From Leucobacter chromiiresistens (GTDB taxonomy: Bacteria > Actinomycetota > Actinomycetes > Actinomycetales > Microbacteriaceae): 41,635 bases of DNA. Both the position numbers and the translations under genes were made by a program. Shown here piece by piece: positions 34,882-41,635 of the stretch (positions are counted from its first letter, which is position 1; the number at the start of each line of letters is the position of its first letter). The DNA lies in the NCBI RefSeq assembly GCF_001477055.1, contig NZ_LDRK01000022.1:1-41635 (forward strand). Direction: 5' to 3'. The notes under the pieces are model-generated. The model worked only from the letters and a program-made list of their open reading frames with translations, had not been told where the DNA came from and ran no database searches.

Positions 34882-35514
34882 ATGCAACGCGACGCGTATG
34901 AGACCCTCGTCCGCGCCGAGCGCGCCGGTCTGGAGCGCCGCCTCTGCGAGCTGACCGAGGAGCAGTGGCAGGCGACGTCGCTCTGCGACGGCTGGACGGT
35001 GGAGGAGGTCGTCGCGCACCTCACGGCGGCGGCGCGCACCGGCACCGCCGCGTGGCTGCTCAGCATCGTGCGCTCCGGGTTCGACGCCGCGAAGCACAAC
35101 GATCGCATGATCGAGCGCTACCGCGGGGCTGATGCGACCGGCACGCTCGCCCGCTTTCGCGATGCGGTGCCGAGCCGGATCACCCCGACGCGCGACTACG
35201 CGGCGTTTCTCGGCGAGGTCGTAGTGCACGGGCAGGACATCGCGCAGCCGCTCGGCATCCCGCTCGATCCCGACCCGCAGAGCGTGCTCGAGATCGCGCG
35301 GTTCTTCTCGACGCGCGACTTCGCGGTGAACAGCAAGAAGATGGTGCGCGGAGTCTCGCTCGAGGCGAGCGACGCTGATTTCGCGAACGGCGCGGGCCCG
35401 GCGGTGCGGGGGCCGATCCTCGCGCTCGTCATGGTGATGGCGGGGCGGCGCGCGTTTCTGCCGCAGCTCTCGGGCGACGGCGTCGGCGTGCTCGCGGGGC
35501 GCCTCAGCGTCTGA
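34882..35514 (+). CDS. Maleylpyruvate-isomerase-type mycothiol-dependent (DinB-like) protein
   Basis: 210 residues of the TIGR03083-type family. The N-terminal four-helix bundle carries LCDGWTVEEVVAHLTAAART, whose His binds metal. The second ligand block is GEVVVHGQDIAQPLGIPLDP. Related enzymes use mycothiol as a cofactor, which fits the presence of mshD. The real substrate is not evident. The ribosome-binding site GAAAGG lies upstream. The short repeat ACTCAGTACTCAG sits just before it and may mark a promoter or operator. Confidence 0.85.
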   Translation: MQRDAYETLVRAERAGLERRLCELTEEQWQATSLCDGWTVEEVVAHLTAAARTGTAAWLLSIVRSGFDAAKHNDRMIERYRGADATGTLARFRDAVPSRITPTRDYAAFLGEVVVHGQDIAQPLGIPLDPDPQSVLEIARFFSTRDFAVNSKKMVRGVSLEASDADFANGAGPAVRGPILALVMVMAGRRAFLPQLSGDGVGVLAGRLSV

Positions 35515-35574
35515 GCGCTGCGGGCCCCGCTCCCACTGAACGGGAAGCGTGGGCACTCGGTGGCGGCGGCCTTG

Positions 35575-35580
35575 TAGATT
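35575..35580 (+). promoter_or_regulatory. -10 element TAGATT of the type VII effector operon
   Basis: TAGATT predicts a start near 35587 and a leader of about 35 bases with GGAG before the ATG at 35621. It is the only convincing promoter before 39990, so all six following genes are probably one transcript. Confidence 0.5.
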
Positions 35581-35620
35581 GATGGTGCGCTGGGGGGCCA
35601 CGCCGAAACAGGAGCCCCGA

Positions 35621-36040
35621 ATGCACCACTGGTCGCCCGCGCGAGACCACACCGCGTCCCGCAGCCGTCAGCCGTTCGTCGACGACGACCTCGATTTCGA
35701 CGAGGATCTGGCCTATGAGCAGGTGATGTCGAAGGTCGATCGGCCTGCTCCGCTGTCGCAGCGCGACGGGGTGATCATTCCGCCGGTGCTGTATCTTCCG
35801 GTGCGCGTGGACGAAGCGGGGCGGCCCGCGGCGGAGGTTCGCATGCGCGGCGACGGACGGCATGCCCTCCTCGCATTCACCGCGCTCGACCGGCTCGTGG
35901 CCGAACTCGGCGAGGAGCAGAGCTGGGTGCTGATGCCCGTCGAATCGCTCGGCGAGGTGCGCGACGCGCAGCCGTTCGACGTGGTCGCGTTCGATCCTCG
36001 CGTGAATCGACACGCTCGGCGCGGTGGAGGAGCGCGATGA
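35621..36040 (+). CDS. SseB/SAV_915-like protein at the head of a secretion-effector operon
   Basis: 139 residues. DGVIIPPVLYLPVRVDEAGR and DGRHALLAFTALDRLVAELG followed by EEQSWVLMP are the beta-alpha pattern of the SseB N-terminal-like (SAV_915) family, small proteins often encoded next to WXG-type effectors in actinobacteria. A conserved-looking acidic N-terminus (DDDLDFDEDL) precedes it. Its stop overlaps the next start (ATGA). The likely role is chaperone or adaptor for the downstream secreted proteins (inference). Confidence 0.7.
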   Translation: MHHWSPARDHTASRSRQPFVDDDLDFDEDLAYEQVMSKVDRPAPLSQRDGVIIPPVLYLPVRVDEAGRPAAEVRMRGDGRHALLAFTALDRLVAELGEEQSWVLMPVESLGEVRDAQPFDVVAFDPRVNRHARRGGGAR

Positions 36041-36330
36041 GCCGGATCGCGGTCGAACCGGACCAGATGGAGGTGCTGCTGCGTCGAACCGAGAACGTCG
36101 CCTCCGACGCAACGGCGGCCCTCGGCGGGTTCGCGATCACTGCGGATGGGGGCATCGCGAGCGACAAGATCGCCTTCATCGTGCGCATGGCGATCGAGGC
36201 CGCGCAGCTCGCGGCAGACGCCACGAACGGCCTCGCAACGGTCGCGCGGGCGGCCGTTACCGGGCAGCTGGGCGACGAGGCAGAGGTGTTCGCATCCCTG
36301 CAGGCGATCACCGCGGAGCACTTCGGCTGA
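36037..36330 (+). CDS. Small helical WXG100-like partner protein
   Basis: 97 residues, two long amphipathic helices (about 8-30 and 42-75) separated by a loop, the size and shape of EsxA/EsxB and Lap-type partners of type VII effectors. The loop reads FAITADGGIASDKI, so the canonical Trp-x-Gly is absent. It starts within the previous stop (ATGA) and its stop overlaps the toxin start by one base (TGATG). It probably forms the heterodimeric helical bundle needed to export the next protein (inference). Confidence 0.7.
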   Translation: MSRIAVEPDQMEVLLRRTENVASDATAALGGFAITADGGIASDKIAFIVRMAIEAAQLAADATNGLATVARAAVTGQLGDEAEVFASLQAITAEHFG

Positions 36331-37466
36331 TGGGCGCGATCGACCTCACGATTCCCGGCCACCCCTCGGGCATCTACGACCTGGCCGACTGGCTCGACGC
36401 GAACGTCGTCACTTCGGCGGAGGAGATCGAGGCGTCGCTGAAGAAAACGGATGGCGACTCGCACGAGTTCTGGCAGGGGCGCACCGGAGACCGGTTTCGC
36501 GCGAACGCCGAGACGATCGCCGAAGGCGTGAAGCCGATCGGCGAGTTCGCGGGCGAGGCCGCAGCGGTGTTCCGCGCCTACGCGCGACGGCTCGAGCGCG
36601 GACGGGAGGAATTCGCAGGGTACCGCGACGAGGCCGTCGCTTCGGCCCTGATCGTCGCGGGCGACACGATCGCGCTTCCCATGCCGCCGAAGACCTACAT
36701 CACGGCGCCCGGGCAGGCGACGCCCATCGAGCGCGGGCCGGGCGGGGTGTGCCTCGACCCGATGAGCGGCGAGGAGTACGAGGCGGCGTGCCGACTGTTC
36801 GACGAGATCGGCGAGAGCGTGGGCACGTGGTGGGGCGAGCTCGAGAACTGGATCAACGAGCAGATCGTTCCGCTCATGGCACGCGCGACGGACTTCGCAC
36901 CGCTCACCGACTACATGGACGAGCTGCAGGCGGCGACCGAGTTCGCCCGGTCCGTTCCGCTCGCATTGAGCGCCGGTGCCTGGGAGGAGCAGCTCAGGGC
37001 GCTCGAAAGCGAGGCGAAGTCGGCCCAGGCGTCCGCCGACGAGTTCGCCGACCGACTCCGTTCGGGAGATCCGTCGGTCTCGGGGCCGTTGCAGCGCACG
37101 TCGAAGGCGGAGGTGCGCGCCGTCGCCGACGTGCTCGCAGACCGCGTCGGGCAGCTCACAGTCGGCACGAAGATCATCATCCCCGGCTCCGGGCTGGTCA
37201 TCGACATCGTCTCGGCGAGCGCGGACGTGGCGAATGGCGGATCGGTCTCATCTGCGGGGGTGGGGCTCGCCGGTAGCGCTGCAGGTGGTTCAGCGGGTGC
37301 AGCGATCCTTGCAGCTACTGCCCTCTCTCCAGGTGTCGCAGCCCTCATTGTTGCTGCGATCGCGGCTGGCGTGGGCTGGGTGTCTGAGAAGGTGTGGGAG
37401 TCACAGGTACCCCTAGACATTCGGGAGGCCATCGACGCGGGGGACTTCGGTTATGTCTTCACGTGA
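36330..37466 (+). CDS. WXG-type polymorphic toxin with glycine-rich, membrane-active C-terminus
   Basis: 378 residues. The N-terminal 110 residues are helical with the type VII-like motif HEFWQGRTGDRFRANAETI (W-x-G at about 49-51). The middle (110-300) is helical, soluble and acidic. Residues about 311-352 are a hydrophobic hairpin rich in Gly and Ala (VGLAGSAAGGSAGAAILAAT, then SPGVAALIVAAIAAGVGW). The protein ends EAIDAGDFGYVFT. There is no signal peptide. From about 37250 the codons switch from G/C-ending to many A/T-ending ones, marking the tip as a separately acquired module. Three paralogous membrane proteins follow, the first starting 14 bases inside this gene. I interpret it as a secreted membrane-permeabilising toxin; no enzymatic motif is seen. 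Confidence 0.7.
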   Translation: MGAIDLTIPGHPSGIYDLADWLDANVVTSAEEIEASLKKTDGDSHEFWQGRTGDRFRANAETIAEGVKPIGEFAGEAAAVFRAYARRLERGREEFAGYRDEAVASALIVAGDTIALPMPPKTYITAPGQATPIERGPGGVCLDPMSGEEYEAACRLFDEIGESVGTWWGELENWINEQIVPLMARATDFAPLTDYMDELQAATEFARSVPLALSAGAWEEQLRALESEAKSAQASADEFADRLRSGDPSVSGPLQRTSKAEVRAVADVLADRVGQLTVGTKIIIPGSGLVIDIVSASADVANGGSVSSAGVGLAGSAAGGSAGAAILAATALSPGVAALIVAAIAAGVGWVSEKVWESQVPLDIREAIDAGDFGYVFT

Positions 37467-38265
37467 GCATGTTCTGAGGGTCGACCGGGTGCGGCGGCCA
37501 CTCGTCGATGCGCCGGCCTCGTTCGATGCAGTGATGAGGTCGAGTCATGTTCCAGCAGCATGGCGAAGCGTGCTCTTCACGGCTGTCAGTATGGGGTGCC
37601 TGGCGTTCGCCATACTCGCCGACCGAGAAGACCGGCCCTTCGCGGTGATGGTGACGTTGCTCTTCCTGGGGGTCACTTTCCTCGTCGTCATGGAGCTCGT
37701 CATGCTCAGGCGCGTGGTGTGGGACGGCTTTCGGCTCCGATCCGGCACCGAGATGCACTTCGTCGGCACTGGATTCTCCGGCGTATCGCCCGCACTCGCG
37801 GGGCTGTGCTTCACGAGTGCGGCAGCCATCATCATATGGACGTGGGTCACCCCCGGTGAGATCCCCATCACCGGTCCCGTCGGTCGCACCGGGGGGCTGC
37901 TCCTGCTCACCTTCATGGGGCTCGGCACGCTGAGCGTCGTCGTTCTCAAACGCTTCTATCCGTCCGGCATCAAGATGGACGCGGAAGCAGTGCGGGTGCG
38001 CCAGGGGATCAGCGAACGTTGCTTTCGCTGGAGCGAACTCGAGAGCGTAACCCTGCATATTCGGCGCAGACACGCCTTTCTCGACATCGCCGGCGAGGAG
38101 GGAAACCACCTGTCGCTTCCCGCCATCTACTACGAGTCGAATCCCTACTACGTCGCGGAGCTGATCCTCTTCTACCTGCGTCACCCGGGTCGGCGCGAGA
38201 TGCTGTGCGATCCGGATGCTGCGATCCGCGAGGTGATGGAGATCGAAGGGCCTGATGCGCCGTGA
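37453..38265 (+). CDS. Four-helix membrane protein, putative immunity protein 1
   Basis: 270 residues. Four membrane helices at about 37-57, 62-84, 112-133 and 147-168 are followed by a cytoplasmic domain of about 95 residues containing KMDAEAVRVRQGISERCFRW, which has the look of a bacterial PH-like fold. It ends with YYVAELILFYLRHPGRREML and DPDAAIREVMEIEG. Start ATG 37453 lies in another frame inside the last codons of the toxin gene, a 14-base overlap that indicates tight translational coupling. A membrane-embedded partner suits a membrane-acting toxin. No family name is recognised. Confidence 0.7.
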   Translation: MSSREHVLRVDRVRRPLVDAPASFDAVMRSSHVPAAWRSVLFTAVSMGCLAFAILADREDRPFAVMVTLLFLGVTFLVVMELVMLRRVVWDGFRLRSGTEMHFVGTGFSGVSPALAGLCFTSAAAIIIWTWVTPGEIPITGPVGRTGGLLLLTFMGLGTLSVVVLKRFYPSGIKMDAEAVRVRQGISERCFRWSELESVTLHIRRRHAFLDIAGEEGNHLSLPAIYYESNPYYVAELILFYLRHPGRREMLCDPDAAIREVMEIEGPDAP

Positions 38266-38317
38266 CGACGCGTGCGAAGCGATCGATTCAGGGGACTTCG
38301 GCTATGTATTCACGTAA
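38255..38317 (+). pseudogene. Orphan copy of the toxin C-terminal end (20-codon minigene)
   Basis: Reading from ATG 38255, inside the end of immunity gene 1, a 20-codon frame ends in EAIDSGDFGYVFT then TAA. The true toxin ends in EAIDAGDFGYVFT, identical in 12 of 13 residues. The start of immunity gene 2 (38304) overlaps it by 14 bases, exactly as immunity gene 1 overlaps the toxin. This is a duplicated toxin-tip/immunity junction, perhaps kept to couple translation. Confidence 0.75.
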
Positions 38318-39098
38318 GTCCGTAGTGCAGATCACGCGGGTCCTCAGGCCGATGCTTTCTCACCCGAATTCCTGCGAGCTCACCGGGGTGTCGTGGAAGT
38401 GCCTCGAGGGTCCGCTCTGCTTGCTTCCATTGTTGTCTCTCGTTGCCCTTGCAGGGGCAATCCTCGGCGAGGACGATCTGCGTCCGCTGGCTGTCAGTAC
38501 GACGCTCGTATTTGCCGGGATGAGTTCACTCATGCTCGTATCAGTGTTGGTTTACCGCAGGATCGCCTGGACCGGGCTGCGAGTGCGTTCTAGGGGAGAG
38601 TTGCATCTCGTCGGAGGGGAGTATGGGGGGCCACTCACAGTGCTCGTCGGATTCTGTTTCGTGGGTTCGGTGATTGCGGAGTCGTGGTTGAGAGCAGGTA
38701 TGGGCATGCCACCAAGCTCCGGGTACAGCGGGCGTAGGGGAGGCCCACTTTTCTTCGTACTCGTCGGACTCGGCTGCGTTGCATTCGGAATAGTCAAGCC
38801 GTTCCTGCCTTCGGGGATCAGAATCTGTGAGGACGCGGTCTGGGTGCGTAAAGGGATTATCGAGCACCGAATGCCTTGGGATCAGCTCGAAGACGTTGCT
38901 CTGAAAATGCGCGGAAAAGCTCTAGCGCTCGAGCTCAGTTTTGAATCAGGTCCGGACTACTCGGTCAGGCCTATGTATTTCGGTTCGAACCCCTACTACG
39001 TCGCGGAGCTGATCCTCTACTACCTGCGTCACCCGGGTCGGCGCGAGCTGCTGCGCGATCCGAATGCTGCGATCCGCGAGGTGATGGAGGTTGCCTGA
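38304..39098 (+). CDS. Four-helix membrane protein, putative immunity protein 2
   Basis: 264 residues, paralogue of the preceding protein with the same helix layout and the same C-terminal domain (EDAVWVRKGIIEHRMPWDQL, YYVAELILYYLRHPGRRELL). Start ATG 38304 (MYSRKSVVQITRVLRP) matches the first immunity start (MSSREHVLRVDRVRRP). A longer frame from 38262 would read through the orphan tip region in another frame and is not favoured. It ends earlier than its relatives (REVMEVA then stop), although GAGATCGAAGGGC, which encodes the next residues in copy 1, still follows the stop. Base composition is clearly lower in G+C than in neighbouring genes. Confidence 0.7.
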   Translation: MYSRKSVVQITRVLRPMLSHPNSCELTGVSWKCLEGPLCLLPLLSLVALAGAILGEDDLRPLAVSTTLVFAGMSSLMLVSVLVYRRIAWTGLRVRSRGELHLVGGEYGGPLTVLVGFCFVGSVIAESWLRAGMGMPPSSGYSGRRGGPLFFVLVGLGCVAFGIVKPFLPSGIRICEDAVWVRKGIIEHRMPWDQLEDVALKMRGKALALELSFESGPDYSVRPMYFGSNPYYVAELILYYLRHPGRRELLRDPNAAIREVMEVA

Positions 39099-39150
39099 GA
39101 GGAGATCGAAGGGCTCTCTGCCATCGGGTGCTGCCAGGGGGGATCGCGTC

Positions 39151-39990
39151 GTGCTGGTCGCCCAAGTGGGCGACCAGCCCCTGCTTCATCCGAGGACGCT
39201 GGGGTTGGGAGGCGTCACCTGGAAGCTCCTGGTGCGGCGACTTTGGGTGATGCCTGTCCTGTTCTTCGCCGCGCTTGCGTGGGTGCTGTTCAGTGAGGAT
39301 GACTGGCGCCCGATGGCTACATCGCTGATGCTGATGGTCGCCGCCTTGGACTTGCTCCTCTTCGTATCGGTGCGAGCGAACCTGCGGATCGTATGGAACG
39401 GATTTCGGATTCGGTCGCAGGGACCACTGCATCTCATCGGCGGGAAGTACGGCGGCTCGCTGACGGTGCTCGCCGGGCTCTGTCTCATCGGCGTCGTGTT
39501 CGCCGATGCCTGGTTGAGCGCGCGCTTCGGGGTGCCGCCGGTCTTCGGAAACGGCGGTCGACGAGGTGGACCACTCGTCTTCCTGATCTCTGGGGCCGGT
39601 TGCGTCGTCGCGGGGACCATCAAACCGTTCCTGCCGACAGGAATCAAGATCGGAGAGGATGCGCTTCGAGTGCGAAAAGGGATCATCGAGCACACGATTC
39701 CCTGGCATCAGCTCGAGAGCGTATCTCTCCGGCCCGTGAAACGGGATCTGACGGTGGTGCTCGAGTTCCAGTCCGGCCCTGACTATTCCGTCATGCCCGT
39801 CCACGTCGGGTCGAATCCCTACTACGTCGCAGAGTTGATCCTGTACTACCTGCGTCACCCGGATCGGCGCGAGCTGCTGTGCGATCCGGAGGCAGCGATC
39901 CGCGAAGTGATGGAGGTCGAGGGGCCGGAATCGGCCACCGGCCCCGGTGGGCGCAGAAGTCGAACCGCCAGGACCACCGACCAGCCCTGA
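39151..39990 (+). CDS. Four-helix membrane protein, putative immunity protein 3
   Basis: 279 residues from GTG 39151 (AGGGGGG ribosome-binding site upstream); a TTG at 39091 would give 299. It is a closer paralogue of copy 2: EDDWRPMATSLMLM, WNGFRIRSQGPLHLIGGKYG, TIKPFLPTGIKIGEDALRVR and KGIIEHTIPWHQLESV align block by block. It keeps the shared end YYVAELILYYLRHPDRRELL and adds a unique basic tail (GGRRSRTARTTDQP). There is no toxin-tip remnant in front of it. Convergent with the acetyltransferase gene, 13 bases apart. Confidence 0.68.
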   Translation: MLVAQVGDQPLLHPRTLGLGGVTWKLLVRRLWVMPVLFFAALAWVLFSEDDWRPMATSLMLMVAALDLLLFVSVRANLRIVWNGFRIRSQGPLHLIGGKYGGSLTVLAGLCLIGVVFADAWLSARFGVPPVFGNGGRRGGPLVFLISGAGCVVAGTIKPFLPTGIKIGEDALRVRKGIIEHTIPWHQLESVSLRPVKRDLTVVLEFQSGPDYSVMPVHVGSNPYYVAELILYYLRHPDRRELLCDPEAAIREVMEVEGPESATGPGGRRSRTARTTDQP

Positions 39991-40003
39991 CGCCGGGCCG
40001 CGG

Positions 40004-40423
40004 TCAATCGGCGATGAGCCGTTTGCCGAGAGAGACGGTCTCGTCGATCCCGTACCCGAGGTGCCGGTAGAACTCCACGACGTCGGCGTTGTCGGCGCGC
40101 ACCTGCAGGTTGAGCTTCGGGCACCCGAGGTTGAGCAGTTCGTGCTCGACGTGCTCCACGAGCGCCCGGGCCACCCCGGTGCCGCGCGCCTCGGGGTGCG
40201 TGGCGAGGTAGTTCATCCACCCCCGGTGCCCGTCGTACCCCGCCATGACCGACCCGAGAATGCGCCCGTCTGCGCTCTCCGCGACGACGAACAGCTCCGC
40301 CTGCACCTCGCGCTTGCGCGCGATGTCCTTCCGCGGGTCGTTCCACGGGCGCGTGAGGTCGGCAGCCTCCCAGAGCGCCACCAGGGCATCGGTATCTGCG
40401 GGTCGAACGGAGCGAATCTGCAT
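40004..40423 (-). CDS. GNAT-family acetyltransferase (YpeA-like)
   Basis: 139 residues, single GNAT domain. MQIRSVRPADTDALVALWEA and DLTRPWNDPRKDIARKREVQ at the start and THPEARGTGVARALVEHVEH (acetyl-CoA loop) resemble the YpeA subgroup; FYRHLGY closes the domain. The substrate is unknown. The adjacent effector operon is convergent, so a joint role is unlikely. Confidence 0.9.
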   Translation of the reverse strand: MQIRSVRPADTDALVALWEAADLTRPWNDPRKDIARKREVQAELFVVAESADGRILGSVMAGYDGHRGWMNYLATHPEARGTGVARALVEHVEHELLNLGCPKLNLQVRADNADVVEFYRHLGYGIDETVSLGKRLIAD

Positions 40424-40462
40424 GCGAACAGTATGCCCCTGCGCGACGGGTGCGCGGGATCG

Positions 40463-41608
40463 CTACGCCAACTGCTCGATGATGCTGCTCGCCCACGGGT
40501 GCTGCTGCATCAGCTGCCGCTTCGCGTCTCCGTCGAGACCGAGCGGAAACCTCCTCCGCACCTCGGCTTCGAGCAGCTCGACGCGCTGCAGTTCCAGCCG
40601 CGCGCGCCCCCACTCCGTAATCGGCAACGATGCCGCATCGGCGTAATCGGGGAAGGCTCGGGCCTTCGCCGGCGCCCAGACGGATTGGCGGAGCTGCTCC
40701 ACCTCGGCGCGAGCCCGCGCCTCCGTCTGCTCCTCGACCTGGCGGCGCCGGCTCTCCGCCACCGCGGCATCGAAGTTCCGCCGAGCCCGCCGCCGGGGGC
40801 CGAAATACGGAACCCGGTCGGCGAGCGCCCCGAACGCCGCTCCGAGCTCGCCGGATCGCTCGACGATGATCGGAGGCACCGTCAGTGCGAGGAACGCGCC
40901 GATGGCGATCGCCCACTCGTGCGGCTCCCAGCTCGGCGACGAGAAATCACCGCCGCTGAAGGCGAAGAGCACGATCGACGCAGGGAGCGCGAACAGTGCG
41001 AGCATGAGGATCAGCAGCCAGAACCAGAAGAACCCTCCGATGATCGCCAGGGCGATCGCGATGATGATGCCCGACGGCATTCCCCCGGTGGTACCGCTGC
41101 CGTACTGGTTGCCCCAGGCGGCACCTCCGATGGTGACGAAGGGGAGCGCGACGCCGACGAGGATCACGAGCAGCCCGTTAGCCCCCATATCGATCAAGAT
41201 GCTGACCGCCCACCCGGTGATCAGCAGGCCGACGAAGCCGATGATGACCGCCACGGCGTACACGACCATCATCTTCACCACCCATCCGAAGCCGAAGACC
41301 CACCAGCGCGCCGGGAGACTGAAGATGCGGAAGAACGCTCGCGAGACCCGCGCGAGCCGACTGCTCCCGCTCCCGTCGGAGGATCGCGTGACGAAGAGTG
41401 CGGCGAGCGCTGCCACGACGATCCCGACGATCGGGAGTGCGCCGACGATCAGCAGTGCGGTGCCGGGCTCGACAGAGCCGCGGAAGCCGAGCAGCGCGGT
41501 GATCGCCGTGGCGACGAGCGCGAGGCCCAGAGCCTGCACCAGCCAGCTGAAGGGAATCCAGAGGATCGAGGCGGTGAGCCGCCGATTGTCGGAGAGGGAG
41601 TCGAGCAT
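40463..41608 (-). CDS. Multi-spanning membrane protein of unknown function
   Basis: 381 residues with about seven hydrophobic segments in residues 10-255, including long Ile/Val/Gly helices. A charged cytoplasmic C-terminus of about 120 residues follows, containing an Arg/Glu coiled coil (RRQVEEQTEARARAEVEQL). The Gly-rich loop GNQYGSGTTGGMPSG joins two helices. I do not recognise the family. The start ATG 41606-41608 is preceded by a purine-rich GGGAGGGG about 15 bases away. Whether it belongs with the effector locus cannot be judged because upstream sequence is missing. Confidence 0.7.
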   Translation of the reverse strand: MLDSLSDNRRLTASILWIPFSWLVQALGLALVATAITALLGFRGSVEPGTALLIVGALPIVGIVVAALAALFVTRSSDGSGSSRLARVSRAFFRIFSLPARWWVFGFGWVVKMMVVYAVAVIIGFVGLLITGWAVSILIDMGANGLLVILVGVALPFVTIGGAAWGNQYGSGTTGGMPSGIIIAIALAIIGGFFWFWLLILMLALFALPASIVLFAFSGGDFSSPSWEPHEWAIAIGAFLALTVPPIIVERSGELGAAFGALADRVPYFGPRRRARRNFDAAVAESRRRQVEEQTEARARAEVEQLRQSVWAPAKARAFPDYADAASLPITEWGRARLELQRVELLEAEVRRRFPLGLDGDAKRQLMQQHPWASSIIEQLA

Positions 41609-41635
41609 GGGACGGCCGTTTCGGGAGGGGTGAGT

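Larger units (their letters stand above)
38137..39915 (+). repeat. Three highly conserved 105-bp copies at the 3' ends of the immunity paralogues
   Basis: The blocks 38137-38241, 38985-39089 and 39811-39915 align without gaps. By hand count copy 2 differs from copy 1 at 5 positions and copy 3 from copy 1 at 9. The rest of the genes is far more diverged. The offsets (848 and 826 bp), together with the 851-bp offset of the toxin-tip junction, show tandem duplication of a unit of about 850 bp. Confidence 0.8.

Noticed and set aside
38262-38303. GTG 38262 as start of immunity protein 2
   Set aside because: The paralogue starts at the ATG overlapping the toxin end; the matching ATG here is 38304, and the extra 14 residues coincide with the orphan toxin tip in another frame.
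39091-39150. TTG 39091 as start of immunity protein 3
   Set aside because: The GGAGG is directly adjacent to the TTG with no spacing, and the first 20 residues do not resemble the paralogues; GTG 39151 has a proper ribosome-binding site. Kept as an alternative.

Overview
The window is about 70% G+C, densely packed, and reads as chromosome of a mycothiol-using actinobacterium. The markers are an MshD-type mycothiol synthase, a GlnR-like regulator, DUF3073, a fused Nudix/histidine phosphatase of the mycobacterial MutT1 type, and many genes whose -10 hexamer lies only 6-7 bases before the start codon (leaderless transcription). Gene content and order look like Microbacteriaceae, possibly Leucobacter. 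The genus is an inference from memory of the protein families, not a search.

Layout. 1-900: 3' part of a membrane-anchored coiled-coil protein, apparently frameshifted near the window edge. 940-3097: NCS1 permease and a divergent TetR regulator sharing an intergenic region with two perfect palindromes. 3136-4353: tRNA-Ala(CGC), a LysE-type exporter, tRNA-Lys(TTT), strong hairpin terminators and a CsbD stress protein. 4656-5964: a conserved actinobacterial protein, a possible small RNA and an acyl-CoA thioesterase. 6043-6152: a repeat/inverted-repeat cluster. 6182-10266: the phosphate operon pstSCAB (minus strand) behind a two-unit PHO box at 10362-10379. 10405-15078: a tightly overlapping minus-strand operon, GlnR-like regulator > mshD > ppk > Nudix/phosphatase. 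15198-17908: small membrane proteins, a YgfZ-like protein, gpmA and DUF3073. 18036-26133: a secreted beta-domain protein, a DUF445 protein, an RND transporter with a very long C-terminal tail, and a DEAD-box helicase. 26320-30348: acyl-CoA oxidase, proline iminopeptidase, glutaminase. 30439-30541: a second repeat/palindrome cluster. 30628-35514: zinc metallopeptidase, alkyltransferase-like protein with a LysR-type sensor domain, VIT-family protein, SRPBCC, ASCH and mycothiol-type isomerase-fold proteins.

The most unusual region is 35575-39990. One promoter appears to drive six overlapping or closely spaced genes: an SseB/SAV_915-like protein, a small helical protein, a WXG-type 378-residue protein ending in a glycine-rich hydrophobic tip, and three tandem paralogous four-helix membrane proteins. 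I interpret this as a type VII-secreted, membrane-acting polymorphic toxin with an amplified array of membrane immunity proteins. A 13-residue copy of the toxin C-terminus is kept as an orphan immediately before the second immunity gene, and codon usage changes abruptly inside the toxin gene near 37250. No type VII secretion machinery (EccC etc.) lies in the window.

The window closes with a GNAT acetyltransferase and a large multi-spanning membrane protein of unknown function. No rRNA, CRISPR array, insertion sequence or replication origin was seen.
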